Source: an uncultured bacterium (GTDB taxonomy: Bacteria > Patescibacteriota > Saccharimonadia > Saccharimonadales > Saccharimonadaceae). Taken from it: a stretch of 64,000 nt of DNA. A program made the position numbers and the translations under genes. A model generated the notes under the pieces. The model had not been told where the DNA came from and did no database searches. It saw only the letters and a list, made by a program, of their open reading frames with translations. Positions 1-7,413 of the stretch are shown piece by piece. Every line of letters starts with the position of its first letter. Position 1 is the first letter of the stretch. The stretch spans positions 1-64,000 of the forward strand of contig CALIJI010000011.1 in the NCBI GenBank assembly GCA_938017895.1, written 5' to 3'.

Positions 1-862
1 CATACTCGAGAGATTGCATGGCATCGTAGATGTCCTTTTGCGTTTTCTTCCAAGCGTATTTCTCACGTTTTTCAGGTAAAACCCACTCTTCTGCATCTTT
101 AAGGTGTTTTTGGTAATTCTTCTCCGCGTACGGCGCCAAGACTTCATCAATCCGATCGGCCGTACAGCCACCATATTGGCTAGAAGCAACGTTAGCAATG
201 ATTTGTGCAATTTGCGCTGTCGCAGTCTGAATAGACTTGGGACTTTCTACCTCTGCATTTCCAATCTTAAAACCTTTTTCCAACATACCTTTAAAATCAA
301 TCAAACAGCAGTTGGTCATCGGTGTATAGGGGCTGTAGTCCAAATCGTGATAATGGATATCCCCTTTTTGGTGAGCATTGGCTACATGTTTAGGAAGCAT
401 CTGCAGTCCGATTGATTTCCCAACAATCCCTGCTGTCAAATCACGAAGAGTGTTAAAGACATCACTGTCTTTATTGGCATTTTCATGGACAACTACCTGG
501 TCTTTATTGAGAAGTTTATGAATGCTAAAGTTGATATCTGTAGCTTTTGAGCGCTTAAAATCCCTTTGTGTCCGATAAGTGATATACTCCTCAGCTAGCG
601 CATATTCTTTGGCTTCAAGGAGTTCATGCTCTACGATATTCTGAATCTCGTAAATCTTGACACCTTGAGGGAAACGACTGTGAATTTCCGCAACAATGCG
701 CTCAAGCAATCCATTAAGACGTCTTTCAACCAAGGGAGTCACATCCATGACTTTATCAGCTGCCTTGTGAAGCGCTTTGTCAATCTTGTCTACATCAAAT
801 AAAACTCGTCTGCCGTCCCGCTTTTCAACATAGACGGTTGGAGTCACACTGTTGTCCTTCAT
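1..862 (-). CDS. nrdD: Anaerobic ribonucleoside-triphosphate reductase, N-terminal part (runs off the window)
   Basis: Class III ribonucleotide reductase, which reduces NTPs to dNTPs with a glycyl radical under anoxia. About 287 N-terminal residues are visible and no in-frame stop occurs; the C-terminal glycyl-radical part lies outside the window. Residues about 8-95 form an ATP-cone (VEKRDGRRVLFDVDKI near the start), the allosteric nucleotide-binding domain. The catalytic domain begins with DIHYHDLDYSPYTPMTNCC and ASSQYGGCTADRIDE. The ATG is preceded by AGAGGTGA, and it overlaps the end of a short upstream ORF by 38 nt. From memory the protein reads like streptococcal/firmicute NrdD, and codon choice looks more GC-rich than neighbouring accessory genes, so transfer is plausible but not quantified. 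The activase nrdG is not in view. Confidence 0.93.
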   Translation of the reverse strand, partial: MKDNSVTPTVYVEKRDGRRVLFDVDKIDKALHKAADKVMDVTPLVERRLNGLLERIVAEIHSRFPQGVKIYEIQNIVEHELLEAKEYALAEEYITYRTQRDFKRSKATDINFSIHKLLNKDQVVVHENANKDSDVFNTLRDLTAGIVGKSIGLQMLPKHVANAHQKGDIHYHDLDYSPYTPMTNCCLIDFKGMLEKGFKIGNAEVESPKSIQTATAQIAQIIANVASSQYGGCTADRIDEVLAPYAEKNYQKHLKDAEEWVLPEKREKYAWKKTQKDIYDAMQSLEY

Positions 863-962
863 GATCTTCACCTCTTTCCATTTTCTTCAATTCAGCATCA
901 GTAAACAAGCTCATCTGACCATCCATTTCTTTAATGATGTCAGCATCTGTACTCTCGGTCAT
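825..962 (-). CDS. 45-aa ORF upstream of and overlapping nrdD
   Basis: A short acidic ORF starts with MTESTDADIIKEMDGQ and has a strong GGAGG Shine-Dalgarno 8 nt before its ATG. Its last 38 nt overlap nrdD in another frame, so translation of the two is probably coupled. The nrdD Shine-Dalgarno (AGAGGTG) lies inside this ORF. No family is recognised. It could be a small structural protein or a coupling leader peptide. The promoter and leader hairpin directly upstream belong to it, which makes it the first gene of the nrdD transcript. Confidence 0.6.
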   Translation of the reverse strand: MTESTDADIIKEMDGQMSLFTDAELKKMERGEDHEGQQCDSNRLC

Positions 963-987
963 ATTACTGACCTCCTTTCTTAAACTG

Positions 988-1041
988 CTACTAGCATTTG
1001 CTAGCTATCTAAATTATAGCGTATAAATAACATAAACACAA
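988..1041 (-). promoter_or_regulatory. Promoter and 5' leader hairpin of the nrdD transcript
   Basis: On the minus strand a -35-like TTGTGT (1036-1041) and a consensus -10 TATAAT (1013-1018) are separated by exactly 17 bp. The predicted transcript starts near 1006 and almost at once forms a 5-bp hairpin (CTAGC-AAAT-GCTAG, 991-1004), followed by AAGGAGG and the ATG at 962. Confidence 0.6.
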
Positions 1042-1074
1042 TACAAAACACTAAATATAGCGTGTTCTTTTAAC

Positions 1075-1105
1075 AACAAAAAAGGCCATTATATTAATGA
1101 CCTTT
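1075..1105 (-). terminator. Rho-independent terminator of the 166-aa membrane protein gene
   Basis: Minus-strand stem AAAGGTCATTA / TAATGGCCTTT (one G-U pair) is followed by a T run. It lies just after the stop codon at 1107. Confidence 0.7.
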
Positions 1106-1106
1106 A

Positions 1107-1607
1107 CTATGAAGCCTTCTCCTCCTTTTTTATAGTGTAGCTCTCGGCGCAATAAAACACCAAGAAAACGCACACTATAAGAACTACTACCGCGCTTATT
1201 GCGCTAGCGAATGGCTCTTTAGTATATGTCGATACTATTTCAGGAATTATGCGATACGATATATCCCCGAATAATAAAGCTACAATACTAAGGCCCGGAA
1301 TCATCCTCATCTTAATGACCGAGATGGTTTTTACCACCTCTACCGTCAAGATCAGAACAGCTATTGCCGTAAAAATATTAGCAAAGCTATTCCAGTTTTC
1401 ATACCCATCTCCAGAAACCTGCATGACAGATATCAGCTTCAAAGAGATTCCGTATTGCGACGAGATCATTTGATTCAACCCTCCAAATATTAAGGCAAGA
1501 ATCAAAAGAGCTGCTGTCTTATTTTTACGCTTGTCACCCGAAGCAATAACCGCAAAAATAACAGTTAAAAAAACAAAAGAAATACCCATAAATAGCATCA
1601 TAACCAT
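1107..1607 (-). CDS. Multi-pass membrane protein of unknown function (166 aa)
   Basis: I do not recognise a family. About five hydrophobic segments are visible (residues roughly 2-22, 33-50, 70-93, 103-124 and 133-153), with a short positively charged loop (SGDKRKNK) after the first and a charged KKEEK tail. It is therefore an integral membrane protein. The start has a GGGGGT Shine-Dalgarno 9 nt before ATG. It has its own leader hairpin and terminator, so it is a single-gene unit between nrdD and the next small membrane protein gene. Confidence 0.75.
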   Translation of the reverse strand: MVMMLFMGISFVFLTVIFAVIASGDKRKNKTAALLILALIFGGLNQMISSQYGISLKLISVMQVSGDGYENWNSFANIFTAIAVLILTVEVVKTISVIKMRMIPGLSIVALLFGDISYRIIPEIVSTYTKEPFASAISAVVVLIVCVFLVFYCAESYTIKKEEKAS

Positions 1608-1631
1608 AACGTGCTACCCCCTTTTTTTTAG

Positions 1632-1652
1632 TCTGTTATATACTCTAACAGA
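1632..1652 (-). promoter_or_regulatory. Leader hairpin upstream of the 166-aa membrane protein
   Basis: A perfect 7-bp stem (TCTGTTA / TAACAGA) with a 7-nt loop lies just before the GGGGG Shine-Dalgarno. A TTGACT -35-like box lies further upstream on the minus strand. This fits the recurring promoter, 5' hairpin, strong Shine-Dalgarno arrangement in this window. Confidence 0.45.
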
Positions 1653-1666
1653 TTTATCTCAAAAAG

Positions 1667-2005
1667 TCAAATAACGATTCCAGACGGAACAAAAAAGCTA
1701 ATCACTGCACAGATAAAAATAACCGCATAAAAAATCTTACGGTTTTCACTCCGCGTTTCAAAACGAGAAATAATTAAGAGGCCTACGATCAGCCCAAGCG
1801 GAAATCCAGAAAATACAACCTCGCCAAGATTAATTGGACTGGAAAATTTCAGCCATAGCGACCCAGCCAAAATACTCAAAACCAATTTCAACAAAAATAT
1901 ACTATCGCGCTCGATAAATTTCTCAAAGCCACGACGGCTTAGTTTTGTTCGATTTCGGGCGTAAGTTCGTGCTTTTCTAGTGTTAGAGTTTTTATTTTTC
2001 GCCAT
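1667..2005 (-). CDS. Small basic-tailed membrane protein (112 aa)
   Basis: Unknown function. The first ~35 residues are strongly basic (RKARTYARNRTKLSRRG), followed by three hydrophobic segments at about 37-53, 63-80 and 91-108. The cationic N-terminus would lie in the cytoplasm and could contact nucleic acid or phospholipid; that is inference. There is no Shine-Dalgarno: an extended -10 (TGATATAAT) ends 10 nt before the ATG, so the mRNA would have a leader of only a few bases. Confidence 0.7.
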   Translation of the reverse strand: MAKNKNSNTRKARTYARNRTKLSRRGFEKFIERDSIFLLKLVLSILAGSLWLKFSSPINLGEVVFSGFPLGLIVGLLIISRFETRSENRKIFYAVIFICAVISFFVPSGIVI

Positions 2006-2035
2006 ACTAATTATGATTATATCATAATTTTTAGC

Positions 2036-2068
2036 AAAATAAAATTACCTCGCAAAAGGAGGTAATTC
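2036..2068 (-). terminator. Terminator after rpsJ
   Basis: Perfect 9-bp stem AATTACCTC / GAGGTAATT followed by a T-rich tract on the minus strand, directly after the rpsJ stop. Confidence 0.85.
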
Positions 2069-2076
2069 TAGAAGTT

Positions 2077-2391
2077 TTACATCTTGATTTCTGCATCAAC
2101 TCCAGCTGGAAGGCTAAGATTTTGCAATGAATCAATTGTTTTTGGTGTTGCATTGATAATATCAATCAATCGTTTATGAACTCGCATTTCAAAAGCTTCA
2201 CCACCAGGTTTATATACGTGCGGACTTTTTACGACTGTAAAAGTACTGCGACGAGTTGGTAGAGGCACTGGTCCTGCTACGGTTGCGCCAGTGCGAATTG
2301 CAGTATCTACAATTTGCTTTGCACTTTGATCAATAACTTTATGGTCGTATGCTTTTAGGCGAATACGAATTGTTAGGCCTTGTTCTGCCAT
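2077..2391 (-). CDS. rpsJ: 30S ribosomal protein S10
   Basis: Small-subunit head protein, also the NusG/NusB-binding NusE factor. Its 104 aa match the family length, with the typical [14 protein letters not shown] start and the [20 protein letters not shown] centre. It stands alone with its own leader and terminator, whereas in most bacteria it opens the long S10 operon (rplC, rplD and so on). The Shine-Dalgarno is AAGGAG. Identification is certain; the isolated position is the only odd feature. Confidence 0.98.
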   Translation of the reverse strand: MAEQGLTIRIRLKAYDHKVIDQSAKQIVDTAIRTGATVAGPVPLPTRRSTFTVVKSPHVYKPGGEAFEMRVHKRLIDIINATPKTIDSLQNLSLPAGVDAEIKM

Positions 2392-2424
2392 TTTTACTCC
2401 TTACTTTACGCTTGTAACTTCTCC

Positions 2425-2488
2425 CGTAGTTTTAAGATAACTACGAACGAATTCTCAAGCAATTTTACATTACTTTATTATTTTAGCA
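2425..2488 (-). promoter_or_regulatory. rpsJ leader: extended -10 boxes and 5' hairpin
   Basis: Minus-strand TGCTAAAAT (2480-2488) and TGTAAAAT (2462-2469) are candidate extended -10 elements. Downstream lies a 7-bp hairpin CGTAGTT / AACTACG (2425-2445), then AAGGAG before the ATG. The rest of 2489-2676 holds no gene that I can see, and no clear terminator for the propeller operon. Confidence 0.45.
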
Positions 2489-2676
2489 TTTTTAATAGAA
2501 AAAATCAAGGCTTTATAAATTCCGACTTTAATCCTAGCTCATCACAAAGCTTACTAACATTAACAGCACAAATAAAGTCAGCCTGAATTTTCTTATAGTT
2601 AGTATAAAGACAAAAATATTAATCCAGAAAATACTAAAACCAAGCTAGCTTAGCAATACAACAAAAAGCTACTTTC

Positions 2677-3867
2677 TTACTTCAAAATCTCCTCCACTCT
2701 ATTACGGACATCTTGAGCTTGTCGCACAAATCGGGGTTGGAGGAGGCGGGTTTCGCCCTTGCCTCCTGTAACTAAGATATAACCATTGGCTAGCTGGAGG
2801 GTAGTGAATATAACATGATCAAAACCTTCGATCTCATCGTCGGAGTATTTGAGGATGCCATCAGGTTGGCGTTGGAGGAAGCGGGTTTCGCCACCACTTC
2901 CAGCGACCAAGACATCACCATTGGCTAGCTGGAGAGTGGTGAATATATTATTATTAAAACCTTCAATCTTGTCGGACCATTTGTAGCTACCGTCGGGTTG
3001 AGGTTGGAGGAGGCGGGTTTCGCCACCACTTCCAGCTGCTAAAACGCTGCCATCTACTAATTGCAGGACTGTGCGTATAGCGTTATTACCAAAGCCTTCA
3101 ATATTGTCAGAGTATTTGAGGATACCATCAGGTTGGGGTTGGAAGAGACGGGTTTCGCCAAAATCTCCCGCCACTAGAATGTTGCCATCGGCTAGTTGGA
3201 GGGTGGTGAATATATTATTCTTAAAACCTTTAACCTTGCCAGAGTATTTGAGGATGCCATCAGGTTGGGGTTGGAAGAGACGGGTTTCGCTATAATCTCC
3301 CGCCACTAGAACTCTACCATCAGCTAGTTGGAGGGTGGTGAATATGTCGTTATTAGAACATTTAATCTTGTTGGAGTATTTGTAGCTGCCATCCGGCTGG
3401 GGCTGGAGGAGGCGGGCTTCGCCCTTTTCTCCCGCCACTAGAACTCTACCATCAGCTAGTTGGAGGGTGGTGAATATAGCGTTATCACCAAAACCTCCAA
3501 TCTCGTAGGAGTATTTGAGGTTGCCATCGAGTTGGTGTCGGAAGAAGCAGATTTCACCATTTTTTCCCGTCACTAGAACTCTACCATCGGCTAGTTGGAG
3601 GGTGGTGTATATATTATTATTAAAACCTTTAATATTGTCAGAGTATTCACAAGTTTCCAGAAGATTAAAAGCTTCTTTGAATTCTGGAGCAAAGGTGGTT
3701 AGAGTTTGCTCGGATTGGGCAAGGGCTTCGGCTAGGGAGTTTTCTAGTTGTTGGAGTTGGTTTTTGGAAGCTTGTCCAGTTTCATTGATTTGGTTTAGTT
3801 GTTGCTGAATAGACTCAGTTAATTGTTGGTTTTGAGCTATGACTTGTTGTAGGAGTTGGCAGTTCAT
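2677..3867 (-). CDS. Seven-blade beta-propeller protein, fourth gene of the MoxR/vWA operon
   Basis: 396 aa. Residues 1-75 are Gln-rich and helical (coiled-coil-like), then seven ~43-residue repeats of the form TLQLADGRVLVAG..GETRLLQ.QPDGS.KYS..IEGF occupy about 83-385, and a short helix ends the protein. Seven such units would close a seven-blade propeller; each blade resembles the delta-60/WD-like pattern with a DGxxLVAG hairpin. Its helical head and tail are almost identical to those of the 437-aa paralogue upstream, even at DNA level, so the two come from duplication with ongoing exchange. It abuts the vWA gene (stop TAA directly followed by ATG). Probable role: ligand- or protein-recognising partner of the MoxR/vWA machine. 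No signal peptide is seen, so it is cytoplasmic. Confidence 0.85.
   Translation of the reverse strand: MNCQLLQQVIAQNQQLTESIQQQLNQINETGQASKNQLQQLENSLAEALAQSEQTLTTFAPEFKEAFNLLETCEYSDNIKGFNNNIYTTLQLADGRVLVTGKNGEICFFRHQLDGNLKYSYEIGGFGDNAIFTTLQLADGRVLVAGEKGEARLLQPQPDGSYKYSNKIKCSNNDIFTTLQLADGRVLVAGDYSETRLFQPQPDGILKYSGKVKGFKNNIFTTLQLADGNILVAGDFGETRLFQPQPDGILKYSDNIEGFGNNAIRTVLQLVDGSVLAAGSGGETRLLQPQPDGSYKWSDKIEGFNNNIFTTLQLANGDVLVAGSGGETRFLQRQPDGILKYSDDEIEGFDHVIFTTLQLANGYILVTGGKGETRLLQPRFVRQAQDVRNRVEEILK
2712..3621 (-). repeat. Seven tandem ~129-bp propeller-blade repeats
   Basis: Near-identical in-frame repeats encode the seven blades; the phrase gctagttggagggtggtgaa recurs in most units on the plus strand. 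Similarity at nucleotide level points to recent amplification or gene conversion. Units differ mainly in the few residues just before and inside the GDxGET turn. Confidence 0.9.
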
Positions 3868-6096
3868 TTATAGTCTTATCCCTTTCAATGCTTCAGTTAA
3901 TTTTTTAGATAGTTCTAGCGGAAGACTTGAGATATTACTACCTATATACATCCCCATATTCGGTATATTAGATTGTGAATTCCAGACATACTCAAATTCA
4001 GCACGCTCACGAGAGTTAACTTTACCAATCTGAAAAGCAAAAGATAGGACACCTTCATTCACTAAACGATTTACAGCTAATTGGGCTTCTTGAGGATCAT
4101 CCGAGCCTCCATCTGTAATATGAAAAACAATTTTCTTTAGTTTTTGCTGAGATATTTTATGGCGCTGGTCTTTATTGATGGTGGCTGAAATATAATTAAG
4201 CGGATTATGGTCTGCAGTACTACCGTATTCGTCATTAATTTTCGAAATTGATTTGATAATATCCGCCTCCTCTATATTGACATTTTTGCCGTCACTAAAT
4301 GATTTAACTTTCGCAAAATCGCTACCAAAAACAAATACTTCTGTATCAGCACGTAATTTAGATTTAGTTTGGCGACGAGTTTGATTAAGATAATCATTAA
4401 AATCTTTAATGGACAACATTAGCAGCTCAGCAGTCTCACGCGCAACCTTTATTTTATTATCTCCCCCCATAGATGCAGAACCGTCAATTACCAACGAAAT
4501 CTCAATTTTTTCGGGCTTCTCTACAGGAATTGCCTCAAGTTCATTACGAGAGTAGATGTTCATTTCTCGGTTATCACCACGCTTTTGAGATTCTGTGATT
4601 TGTGCATAGTTATCAATAAAATCGTTGATATTCAACTTACCTCGACGCTGTTGATCTACTCTGCGAGGTTCATACTCAATAGATTTACCGATTAAGTTTT
4701 TCCAGAAATTACGCATTTCCTTTCGCGGTTTGTCTATTCTGGCTTTAACACTTTCATAAATATCTCTTTCATCAGAAGAAATATTATTTTCTTCATCAAA
4801 TTGTTCTTGTTGCTTTTTAGACAAATAATCTTCTCTTTCTTTTGGTGACATAGCGTCAATTTTTTGTTGCTCTGCAAAAAACTCCAAAATCTGGCGAACA
4901 GTTTCTTCATCTATTGATATTTCGCTATCTTTATTTTCTTCATAATAATCTAGAAAATCAGCTTTTGTATCAGCATCCATCTGATCACTCGATTTTCTAT
5001 CTTTCTCGGCTTGATGACTATGATTTTCTGTTTGATCGCTTTGCTGCGAGTCTTGTGAGTCTTGGTCTTGTTGAGAATCTTGAGAGTCTTGTGATTCTGA
5101 GCCTTGGTCTTGCTGAGAATCTTGAGAGTCTTGTGATTCTGAGCCTTGGTCTTGCTGATTAAAATTCATATTTTCTTCTTCATAGAGTTTTTCCTCTATA
5201 AAATCCATCATCAACTTGTAATATTCAGGTTGAATAACCGTCCTAATCAAACTATATCGATCTTTAGGATCTAAAAGTCTATTTGGGGTTGGCTTTAATT
5301 TTTGATCCACTATTTCGCGAATATTGCTACCTAGTCTCTTTTTAGAAAGAACCGCCTCTACCTCATCAGAAACATGTGCGTGCCCAATAACATCGCCTAC
5401 CATTTCATCCTGAAGAAGAGCAACACTAAATTGCTCGTGCGGCGGAATATTACTAATGTCGGTCTCAGAATAGCCCAACTTATCAATATATAGTTTACTC
5501 ACATCTTTAGCATGCTCACCATTTCGATAATTTGGGCTTCTAATACCCACTAAATTATTTACATAAATATCATCTAATCGATTGTAAAGCGAATGAATAC
5601 CTTCGTAAATATAACCTTTAAGCTTATTCTTATCAACATTAGGATGTCGTGCAATAATATCTCTAGTTAGTTTTTCAGCATCTTGCTCCATTTTCTTAAA
5701 ATTATCTAAGAAAACTTCTGGATTTTTTCTCATATCGATAAAATGACTTAGTTCATGATATTGAATCCATTTAAGCTGCGGTTGATTATATTCAGGATTA
5801 CTAAGCCAAGATTCGGGAATATTAATAGACACTTCTTTTGGATTAAAATAAGCAGTATCAATTCCTGGGGTGTTGTGAGTTTTATAATTCAATGAAGCAT
5901 CTCCGGCAAATGCCGAAAGATCCCTACCATGTCGCCTCATAAAAGAATGAATATCGGAATCGCTAGGCTTGCTTTCAATTTTACCGACAACATTCGCAAT
6001 CTCTTGACCGACTTTTTGATGCAAGTCTCTATTGTCTCGATCTTGATTTTCGGCATTTGGCTCAAATTCCTGGCCATTTAGATTTAATGTCTCCAT
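3868..6096 (-). CDS. Metallopeptidase-like and von Willebrand factor A (MIDAS) protein, partner of the MoxR ATPase
   Basis: 742 aa. The N-terminal part carries YHELSHFID (HELSH at 114-118), a zincin HExxH signature, followed by NRLDDIYVNN (172-181). This recalls the putative metallopeptidase domain paired with vWA in several MoxR-linked families (CobT/DUF2201-like). Residues ~315-352 are a Ser/Gln/Asp low-complexity linker. A C-terminal vWA domain (~530-740) has a full MIDAS: DGSAS (538-542), T627 and TDGGSD (D662). Known MoxR-vWA pairs act as chaperone or metal-insertion machines, so it is expected to bind the AAA+ ring through the metal site. It lies between the two propeller genes with almost no spacing. 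Whether the protease site is active is unproven. Confidence 0.85.
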   Translation of the reverse strand: METLNLNGQEFEPNAENQDRDNRDLHQKVGQEIANVVGKIESKPSDSDIHSFMRRHGRDLSAFAGDASLNYKTHNTPGIDTAYFNPKEVSINIPESWLSNPEYNQPQLKWIQYHELSHFIDMRKNPEVFLDNFKKMEQDAEKLTRDIIARHPNVDKNKLKGYIYEGIHSLYNRLDDIYVNNLVGIRSPNYRNGEHAKDVSKLYIDKLGYSETDISNIPPHEQFSVALLQDEMVGDVIGHAHVSDEVEAVLSKKRLGSNIREIVDQKLKPTPNRLLDPKDRYSLIRTVIQPEYYKLMMDFIEEKLYEEENMNFNQQDQGSESQDSQDSQQDQGSESQDSQDSQQDQDSQDSQQSDQTENHSHQAEKDRKSSDQMDADTKADFLDYYEENKDSEISIDEETVRQILEFFAEQQKIDAMSPKEREDYLSKKQQEQFDEENNISSDERDIYESVKARIDKPRKEMRNFWKNLIGKSIEYEPRRVDQQRRGKLNINDFIDNYAQITESQKRGDNREMNIYSRNELEAIPVEKPEKIEISLVIDGSASMGGDNKIKVARETAELLMLSIKDFNDYLNQTRRQTKSKLRADTEVFVFGSDFAKVKSFSDGKNVNIEEADIIKSISKINDEYGSTADHNPLNYISATINKDQRHKISQQKLKKIVFHITDGGSDDPQEAQLAVNRLVNEGVLSFAFQIGKVNSRERAEFEYVWNSQSNIPNMGMYIGSNISSLPLELSKKLTEALKGIRL
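5043..5160 (-). repeat. 42-bp tandem repeat encoding a Ser-Gln-Asp linker
   Basis: In-frame repeat of about 14 codons (QDQGSESQDSQDSQ-type), two nearly perfect copies plus a partial one. It joins the metallopeptidase-like part to the vWA part. Repeats of this kind change copy number by slippage, which would vary linker length without breaking the frame. Confidence 0.8.
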
Positions 6097-6099
6097 GGT

Positions 6100-7413
6100 C
6101 TATCCCAAAATCTCCTCCGCTCTATCACGAATATCTTGAGCTGACAATACGAATAGCTCAAGGAGGCGGGTTTCGTCATCATAATCTACTACTAAAACTC
6201 TACCATCAGCTAATTGGAGGATAGATTTTATTCCATCATCAAAACCTTCAATCTTGTCGGAGTATTTGTAGCTACCGTCGGGTTGGGGTTGAAGGAGGCG
6301 GGTTTCACCACCATTTCCTACTACTAAAATATTGCCATCAGCTAGTTGGAGGATAGATTTTATTCCATCATCAAAACCTTCAATCTTGTCGGAGTATTCG
6401 AGGCTACCATCGGGTTGGCGTTGGAGCAGGCGGGTTTCACCACCATTTCCTACTACTAAAATATTGCCATCAGCTAGTTGAAGGGTGGCTACTATCCACT
6501 CGCCAAAACCTTCAATCTCGCCAGAACATTCATAGCTGCCGTCGGGTTGGGGTTCAATGAGATAACTTCTACCCTCACGTCCCGCCATTAAAACTCTACC
6601 ATCGGCTAGTTGGAGGGTGGTAGGTATACATTCATCAATAAAACCTTCAATCTTGTCGGAGTATTTGTAGCTACCGTCGGGTTGGCGTTGGAGCAGGCGG
6701 TTTTCACCATCATCACCTGCTACTAAAATATTACCATCGGCTAATTGGAGGATAGATCTTATTCGAGCAATAAAACCTTCAATCTTGTCGGAGTATTTGT
6801 AGCTGCCATCGGGTTGGCGTTGGAGGAGGCGGGTTTCATCATCATCATCTACTACTAAAACTCTACCATCGGCTAATTGGAGGGCCATGCGTATATAATT
6901 ATCAAAACCTTCAATATTGTCGGAGTATTCAAGGCTGCCGTCGGGTTGGCGTTGGAGGAGGTGAGTTTCACCCCCACTCCCTGCCAATAGAATTCTACCA
7001 TCGACTAGTTGGAGGGCGATGTTTATGCTAAAATCAAACCCTTCAATCTTGTCGGAGTATTCGAGGCTACCGTCGGGTTGGCGTTGGAGGAGGCGGATTT
7101 CACCATCATCACCTGCTACTAAAATATTACCATCGGCTAGTTGGAGGGTGGTGCGTATTATTTCATCAAAACCTTCAATATTGTCGGAGTACTTGTAGAT
7201 GTCATGAAAGTTAAAAGCTTCTTTGAATTCTGGAGCAAAGGTGGTTAGAGTTTGCTCGGATTGGGCAAGGGCTTCGGCTAGGGAGTTTTCTAGTTGTTGG
7301 AGTTGGTTTTTAGAAGCCTGACCAGCTTCAATGATTTGATCTAGTTGTTGCTGGATAGATTCAGCTAATTGTTGGTTTTGAGCTATGGCTTGTTGTAGGA
7401 GTTGGCAGTTCAT
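6100..7413 (-). CDS. Eight-blade beta-propeller protein, second gene of the MoxR/vWA operon
   Basis: 437 aa. Same architecture as the 396-aa paralogue: helical Gln-rich head (1-75), tandem ~43-residue blades (about 83-425), and a C-terminal helix (AQDIRDRAEEIL). It has eight blades instead of seven. Several adjacent blades are nearly identical (DDGIKSILQLADG occurs twice in succession), a mark of recent unit duplication. Variable positions gather at the start of each blade (after IEGF) and around the GDDGE turn, the positions that would line one face. ATG overlaps the MoxR stop (ATGA), and the Shine-Dalgarno CAGGAG lies inside the ATPase gene, so translation is coupled. Expected to be a recognition subunit; the ligand is unknown. 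Confidence 0.85.
   Translation of the reverse strand: MNCQLLQQAIAQNQQLAESIQQQLDQIIEAGQASKNQLQQLENSLAEALAQSEQTLTTFAPEFKEAFNFHDIYKYSDNIEGFDEIIRTTLQLADGNILVAGDDGEIRLLQRQPDGSLEYSDKIEGFDFSINIALQLVDGRILLAGSGGETHLLQRQPDGSLEYSDNIEGFDNYIRMALQLADGRVLVVDDDDETRLLQRQPDGSYKYSDKIEGFIARIRSILQLADGNILVAGDDGENRLLQRQPDGSYKYSDKIEGFIDECIPTTLQLADGRVLMAGREGRSYLIEPQPDGSYECSGEIEGFGEWIVATLQLADGNILVVGNGGETRLLQRQPDGSLEYSDKIEGFDDGIKSILQLADGNILVVGNGGETRLLQPQPDGSYKYSDKIEGFDDGIKSILQLADGRVLVVDYDDETRLLELFVLSAQDIRDRAEEILG
6141..7167 (-). repeat. Eight tandem ~129-bp propeller-blade repeats
   Basis: In-frame blade repeats, mostly near-identical. The unit spelling (gagtatttgtagctaccgtc and close variants on the plus strand) is shared with the other propeller gene about 3 kb away. 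That gives ample homology for recombination within and between the two genes. Confidence 0.9.

Noticed and set aside
104..415. 103-aa frame on the plus strand at the left edge
   Set aside because: Opposes the conserved NrdD frame, which accounts for the sequence.
2392..2676. Possible gene or small RNA between rpsJ and the propeller operon
   Set aside because: Only the rpsJ leader and an AAGCTAGCTT palindrome are visible; no supported frame or clear terminator.
5043..5160. 42-bp repeat as a possible intergenic or CRISPR-type repeat
   Set aside because: It lies inside a continuous coding frame as a Ser/Gln/Asp linker.
2712..7167. Direct repeats suggestive of a CRISPR array
   Set aside because: Repeats are in frame, ~129 bp, without spacers, and encode propeller blades.
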